From Proteles cristata cristata (lineage: Eukaryota; Chordata; Mammalia; Carnivora; Hyaenidae): a stretch of DNA of 64,000 bases. Below the pieces are notes generated by a model, which was not told where the DNA came from, ran no database searches, and saw only the letters and a list, made by a program, of their open reading frames with translations. Numbering within the stretch: the stretch's first letter is position 1; each line of letters begins with the position of its first letter. Shown one piece after another: positions 60,296-64,000 of this stretch. The stretch is taken from contig JAESUZ010003505.1 in NCBI GenBank assembly GCA_017311185.1, positions 1,054,001-1,118,000 on the forward strand, written 5' to 3'. The translations under genes were made by a program, and so were the position numbers.

Positions 60296-61792
60296 ATCCC
60301 CAGGTTTATCTCTTTGAGGAATTAGTCCTTTTGGAATCACAGACACTAGAAGAAGGTTATCTTACTCAGCAATGAGAAGGATGGTGAGAAGATTCATTCT
60401 AGGCCTTTACTTGATGGCAACTGAAAGCCCCTAGAACCTGGGATGGAAAGCTTGGGGCCCGGCACGCACCTTTCCATGTGTCCCAGTGATGTCACTGTGG
60501 ATTACCCTCTTGTTCAGGATTCTGAAAATCCGCCCCATCACCTCATGAGACATCTACATTTCTACTTCCCCTTTCAATCCTAAGCTGTAAACGGAGTCTT
60601 TGACTTTTCATCTCCCTTGACTTGGACCTCCATATATAAACCTGAACCTGCATTCCCACATTATCTCTGCTGAGCCTGCCGCCTGGCCTGACCATGGCTT
60701 TGGGGTTCAGACTCAGAGAATGGTGATGGTAAAGTCACACCAGTTACCTGCATACCACCTCCACCCTGCATGCCCCTGTGGCACCTTTTCTGGGGTGATC
60801 CAGTCTAAGCCTAATCCCCCCGCTTCCTTGTGTGACCAGATCATGCCCACCATCCTGCTTAGGCAGCAAAGGCTACCATGTGGATCCCACAATCACGTCC
60901 TATAATTTCACTGGTGACAAAAGCCCAAACAGACCTTAACAATATAGCTAAGCCTCAAATATCATGAGTAAGAGATGTGGTGTCTTTTTTGCACTCTCTC
61001 TCTCTCTCTTTTTTAAAGCACCTATGTAGAAAACTTTTTTTAATCTTCATTTATTTGAGAGAGAAAAATATTCTCTTTTGGACCCTTATATTACTGTTTA
61101 AAATGTACCTGTGTGTGTGTGTGTGTGTGTGGGTGGGTGGGTGGTAATAATAAAAGAAACAAATGTTATGTAAAAAGACATAGATTATTGTGAAAGTATT
61201 CTGGTCCTTTATCACTTTTGCTAAAAATGCACAAATGTAAGAGAAACTGCTTCTCGATTAGTTACTGATTACAGAAGAGCAAAGAAAGAACATACCATGT
61301 TTGCTTCAAGACCTTGATCAAAGTATCCTAGGGAGCCTCCGTCATCTATGTCTTTATTTTCTCATCTCCACAGTGAGCTGGAAGTTGAAGTATGATTATT
61401 TAATGTTATTCTTTAGCCATGTGTCCCTTTACGAATGTTCAATAATTGTCTGTGAAAGAGTATGTAAAAAGAAATTCTGAATTCTCTCTCTCTTTTATCT
61501 TTGAATCTGATATTAGAGACTGAATGTGAGCAGTGCCCTACTCCATAAATAACTCACTGATTCATCGGAACAAAAAAAGTTCAGCAAAATAGTTAACTGC
61601 TGTATGATACAGATGGCAACTGTCATTTACATAACTTAAGTTATTTAAACGGAATAGCAAAAATATCTGACAAACCTTTTTAAGACAAATACAGCAAAGA
61701 AGTCTGGAATAACATCTAAGATATCAGAAGTTATTTTTAGAGCCTGAAGGTTTTCTTTTAGTTAGGGGTAAACTATTGTTTCTGTATCTCCA
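60296..61792. other. Unique sequence, no gene seen
   Basis: 60420-60905 is less AT-rich and has TATATAAA at 60633-60640, but no credible gene follows. 61037-61067 (TTTAATCTTCATTTATTTGA) may be the tail of a lost antisense CAN-SINE. Confidence 0.45.
61111..61144. repeat. (GT)10(GGGT)3 compound microsatellite
   Basis: GT repeats then three GGGT units. Confidence 0.97.
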
Positions 61793-61793
61793 A

Positions 61794-61832
<39 letters not shown>

Positions 61833-61880
61833 GTGTGTGTGTCTGTCTGTCTCTGTCTCTGTCTCTATCTCTCTCTCTCA
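61793..61880. repeat. (CT)n/(GT)n compound microsatellite
   Basis: CT runs broken by a short GT and CTGT block, 88 bases in all, with no SINE around it. It explains the 62-codon frame at 61776-61964. Confidence 0.96.
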
Positions 61881-63331
61881 TTCTCTTATGAATTCCATCT
61901 GCTTGTAAGTGTCATTGCTGGAGCATGTAAGAAAACACTTGTGCTTAGCACTAAAAAGGTCTAATGTTTGAGACCTTGAATGCAAACTTCCGATAAAAAT
62001 GAACTTCAAGGTCTCATAATGCCCTTATCAGATCAACTGTATGGTCCCAGAGTAGGTTGCTTAAATCTTCTTAGCTAAGCCTGAGAGTGCAAAGCTTAAT
62101 ACCCGCAGGCTTGCAATCTTTTTGAAAGTGATTATAATTCAGCACCAGCTTTGCATCCGGGATAAAGGTTCCCCTTGAACACAAAGTATGTTACATGCTT
62201 GTGTGCTAGTGATCAAGATACTCAGAGGATTACGCCACTTACTGTTCTTAAACCTCCAAAATGGTGTCAAAATGCTACATCCAATCAGCTAAGCTGTAAA
62301 TTAAATTTTTGTAGATTGAAGGCATAATTTTATTTCATATGCCAGAAACTCATTTCAACCCTAGCATTTCTGTTAGCACGTGGCATCTAGCAACATAACT
62401 CAAGAGGTTTAATGAAAGTTTAAAAACAATCTGTTGCAGATTTTGTGCCTAATTTATTTTTAATTGCAAATTGTGCAACACATTATTGCCTGTGAAAATA
62501 GAAATTTAATTTCCTTCCTGTTTTTGTCTTATTTTTTTTATAACTCTAATGCAACCTCAGAGAGGAAACAGGGTTTAACATGCCATTTTCTGGATTTTAT
62601 TTCTTTATTCTTAGATCCTTGATATGCAGTCTTTAGAAAATATAGCTCATGCCACTTAGCATTATCCTTCAAACACACTTTCATGCTTTTCAGAATGTGC
62701 TGTTTAGAATTTCTGTAAGAAGTTTGCATTTCCACGATTATTGCAAGTGGAGAGCACGCACTATGCTTGCAGCTTTACTCCGTTTCATGTGAAAATTCTC
62801 CTCACTTGGTCTGCGGGTAACAGCGTTCGTATTCATATTCAGCTATTGCAGATCGTGCAGCTTTAGTGGTGATGAAATAGAAGCACACACAAGGTAACTG
62901 TAATTATAAGAATAGCTGAGGAATTTGTAAAAATTCGATATCGGGTCCCATATTGTCATAACAGCAGAAAAATACATTATTAGCATGAAGTTTGCTTTTC
63001 AGGGACCTTTCATTTCCTTCCTAATTGGTCTTCTCTGGAATGCAATAAAGGAAGCATCAACAGAAGCATGCATTCTGGACTTTTTCCTTTGGAAAGTTTT
63101 CTCACACTCTGCTGCATCTGGTAGTTTGACTTTGGATGGGAATCTGAAATGAAGCTTAATGTGAGTGCTATCAAGTGATTCTAGGAAAATGTCAAAATAC
63201 AAGAGAAGGAAACAAAGGTCTTCTCTGCTGGATTTGCATTCCCTGCTGAAATCTCTGGCACTTGATAGCAGAAAGTGAGTGGTAGTATTTATTTTACATT
63301 CCCTGCCTTTCTCTCCCTCCCCTGTCCTTAG
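61881..63331. other. Unique repeat-free sequence
   Basis: 1.4 kb without recognisable repeats, with moderately complex sequence around 62740-63200. No domain in any frame. Possible conserved non-coding DNA leading up to the candidate exon. Confidence 0.5.
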
Positions 63332-63521
63332 AGAACGGCCATCAGCTTGCTCCCCGCAGCCTCTCTCTCTCCTGGCTGGGCATTTTGTCAGCCAAGTGAG
63401 CTGCCGTCACAGCTCGTGACAGGACAGGGGCTGCCTCTTGCCAGAGAGGGCTGTGGATGGACGCGGCGACGGAGGCACTGTCTGTTCACTTGGCCGCCAC
63501 GAGCCCTGGCTTCCAGGGATG
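63332..63521 (+). other. Candidate exon (unproven)
   Basis: A 190-nt block is preceded by a long pyrimidine tract ending CCCCTGTCCTTAG, a strong 3' splice acceptor, and followed by ATG|GTGAGA, a plausible donor. It has ten CpGs, far more than the surrounding DNA. One frame is open through the whole block and on to 63613. A second frame starts at ATG 63457 (MDAATEALSV...), stays open to the donor and meets a stop only if unspliced. No domain is recognised. It could be a UTR exon, a start-codon exon, a lncRNA exon or chance. Confidence 0.25.
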
Positions 63522-63646
63522 GTGAGATCAACGTGATACCTTGTTTCGGGTTTGCTCTTCTGAGCAGGGACATTACACAACATCACAGTCTCCACAAGGA
63601 ACACTTGTTGTGAGTGAGCACCTTTACTTCCTCCCAGAAGACATTA

Positions 63647-63713
63647 TAGTTCAAGTTCAGGGAGGACCTGGGACTGGCATGGGGAGTTCAGTTAAGTACT
63701 CGAACTTGAACTA
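63647..63713. repeat. Perfect 12-bp inverted repeat
   Basis: TAGTTCAAGTTC (63647-63658) and GAACTTGAACTA (63702-63713) are exact complements with 43 bases between. Confidence 0.85.
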
Positions 63714-64000
63714 AAAATGAGGCAGACGAAAGGCTGGGACACTGTTTTATAAGTGACCGTGAGGTAGAAGATACAGCAAGCTATTTAAACCAGAGTCTTG
63801 ATTATCTTAAAGTCATGGACTCACATAGAAAACAACTGTCTTGTTTAAAACTGATCACATAGTTGTTTTTCTGAGGCGTTTTTATGTTTCTGTTTGAAAA
63901 TTTTTGAATATGTAAGTCTATTATACACGGACTTTTTCCCTACATGTACTACACATGCTTAAAGGGAAACATGTATCATTTATATTTTTATTTCTTAGGG

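Noticed and set aside
63388..63604. Two antisense frames over the candidate exon
   Set aside because: GC-richer sequence leaves several frames open; splice signals support only the plus strand.
1..64000. CRISPR arrays, operons, ribosome binding sites, phage or plasmid features
   Set aside because: Repeats are dispersed SINEs with target duplications, not regularly spaced arrays; all evidence points to a mammalian nuclear genome.
1..64000. Functional tRNA, 5S, 7SL or Y RNA genes; mitochondrial insert
   Set aside because: The only tRNA-like boxes are within SINE heads; I saw no clear mitochondrial or other small-RNA sequence apart from the U6 scrap, though an eye search can miss diverged copies.

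Overview
This window reads as nuclear DNA from a mammal, almost certainly a cat (Felidae). The deciding evidence is about 34 copies of a tRNA-Lys-derived CAN-SINE. Its head carries pol III A-box and B-box-like motifs (TGGCTCAGTCGG and GGTTCGAGCCC), its body reads GGGCTCTGTGCTGACAG, then comes a CT-rich stretch, and it ends in AAATAAATAAA. That body is the felid form rather than the dog or bear/weasel form. The base composition is AT-rich, CpG is scarce, and the rest of the recognisable repeats (L1, L2, MIR, MER5A, LTRs) are typical of placental mammals.

I find no convincing protein-coding gene. All open frames are under about 155 codons. The longest are explained by simple repeats or SINE antisense strands, and the rest are no longer than chance gives in AT-rich DNA. 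The one place that looks possibly exonic is 63332-63521, a CpG-richer block between a strong 3' splice acceptor and a plausible donor. The window is therefore best described as intergenic or intronic.

Layout. 1-5 kb: a dense set of SINEs on both strands. 5-9 kb: unique sequence, then old antisense L1M with a SINE head and a MIR scrap. 9-19 kb: mostly unique, with scattered SINEs, MIR remnants and microsatellites. 19-25 kb: repeat-rich, with a SINE nested inside a SINE, an old LTR-like repeat split by a SINE, and a long sense L2 split by two SINEs. 25-35 kb: SINE-poor and AT-rich, with one L2, one SINE, a truncated U6 snRNA relic at 27.67 kb and a roughly 180-bp imperfect palindrome at 29.73-29.91 kb. 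35-44 kb: many SINEs, including three in a row in the same orientation. 45-50 kb: old antisense L1, a probable solo LTR of an endogenous retrovirus with TG...CA ends and a 6-bp target duplication, an L1 ORF2 scrap and a SINE pair full of CT repeats. 51-60 kb: MIRs, a carnivore L1 3' end, two SINEs, MER5A and L2. 60-64 kb: one SINE, microsatellites, then repeat-free sequence with the candidate exon and a 12-bp perfect inverted repeat.

Nothing here forms an operon or gene system. The biology is that of retroposon activity: many insertions keep exact target-site duplications, so relative ages and nesting order can be read directly. Family names come from recognising consensus features by eye, not from a database search, so boundaries of old elements (MIR, L2, L1M) are approximate.
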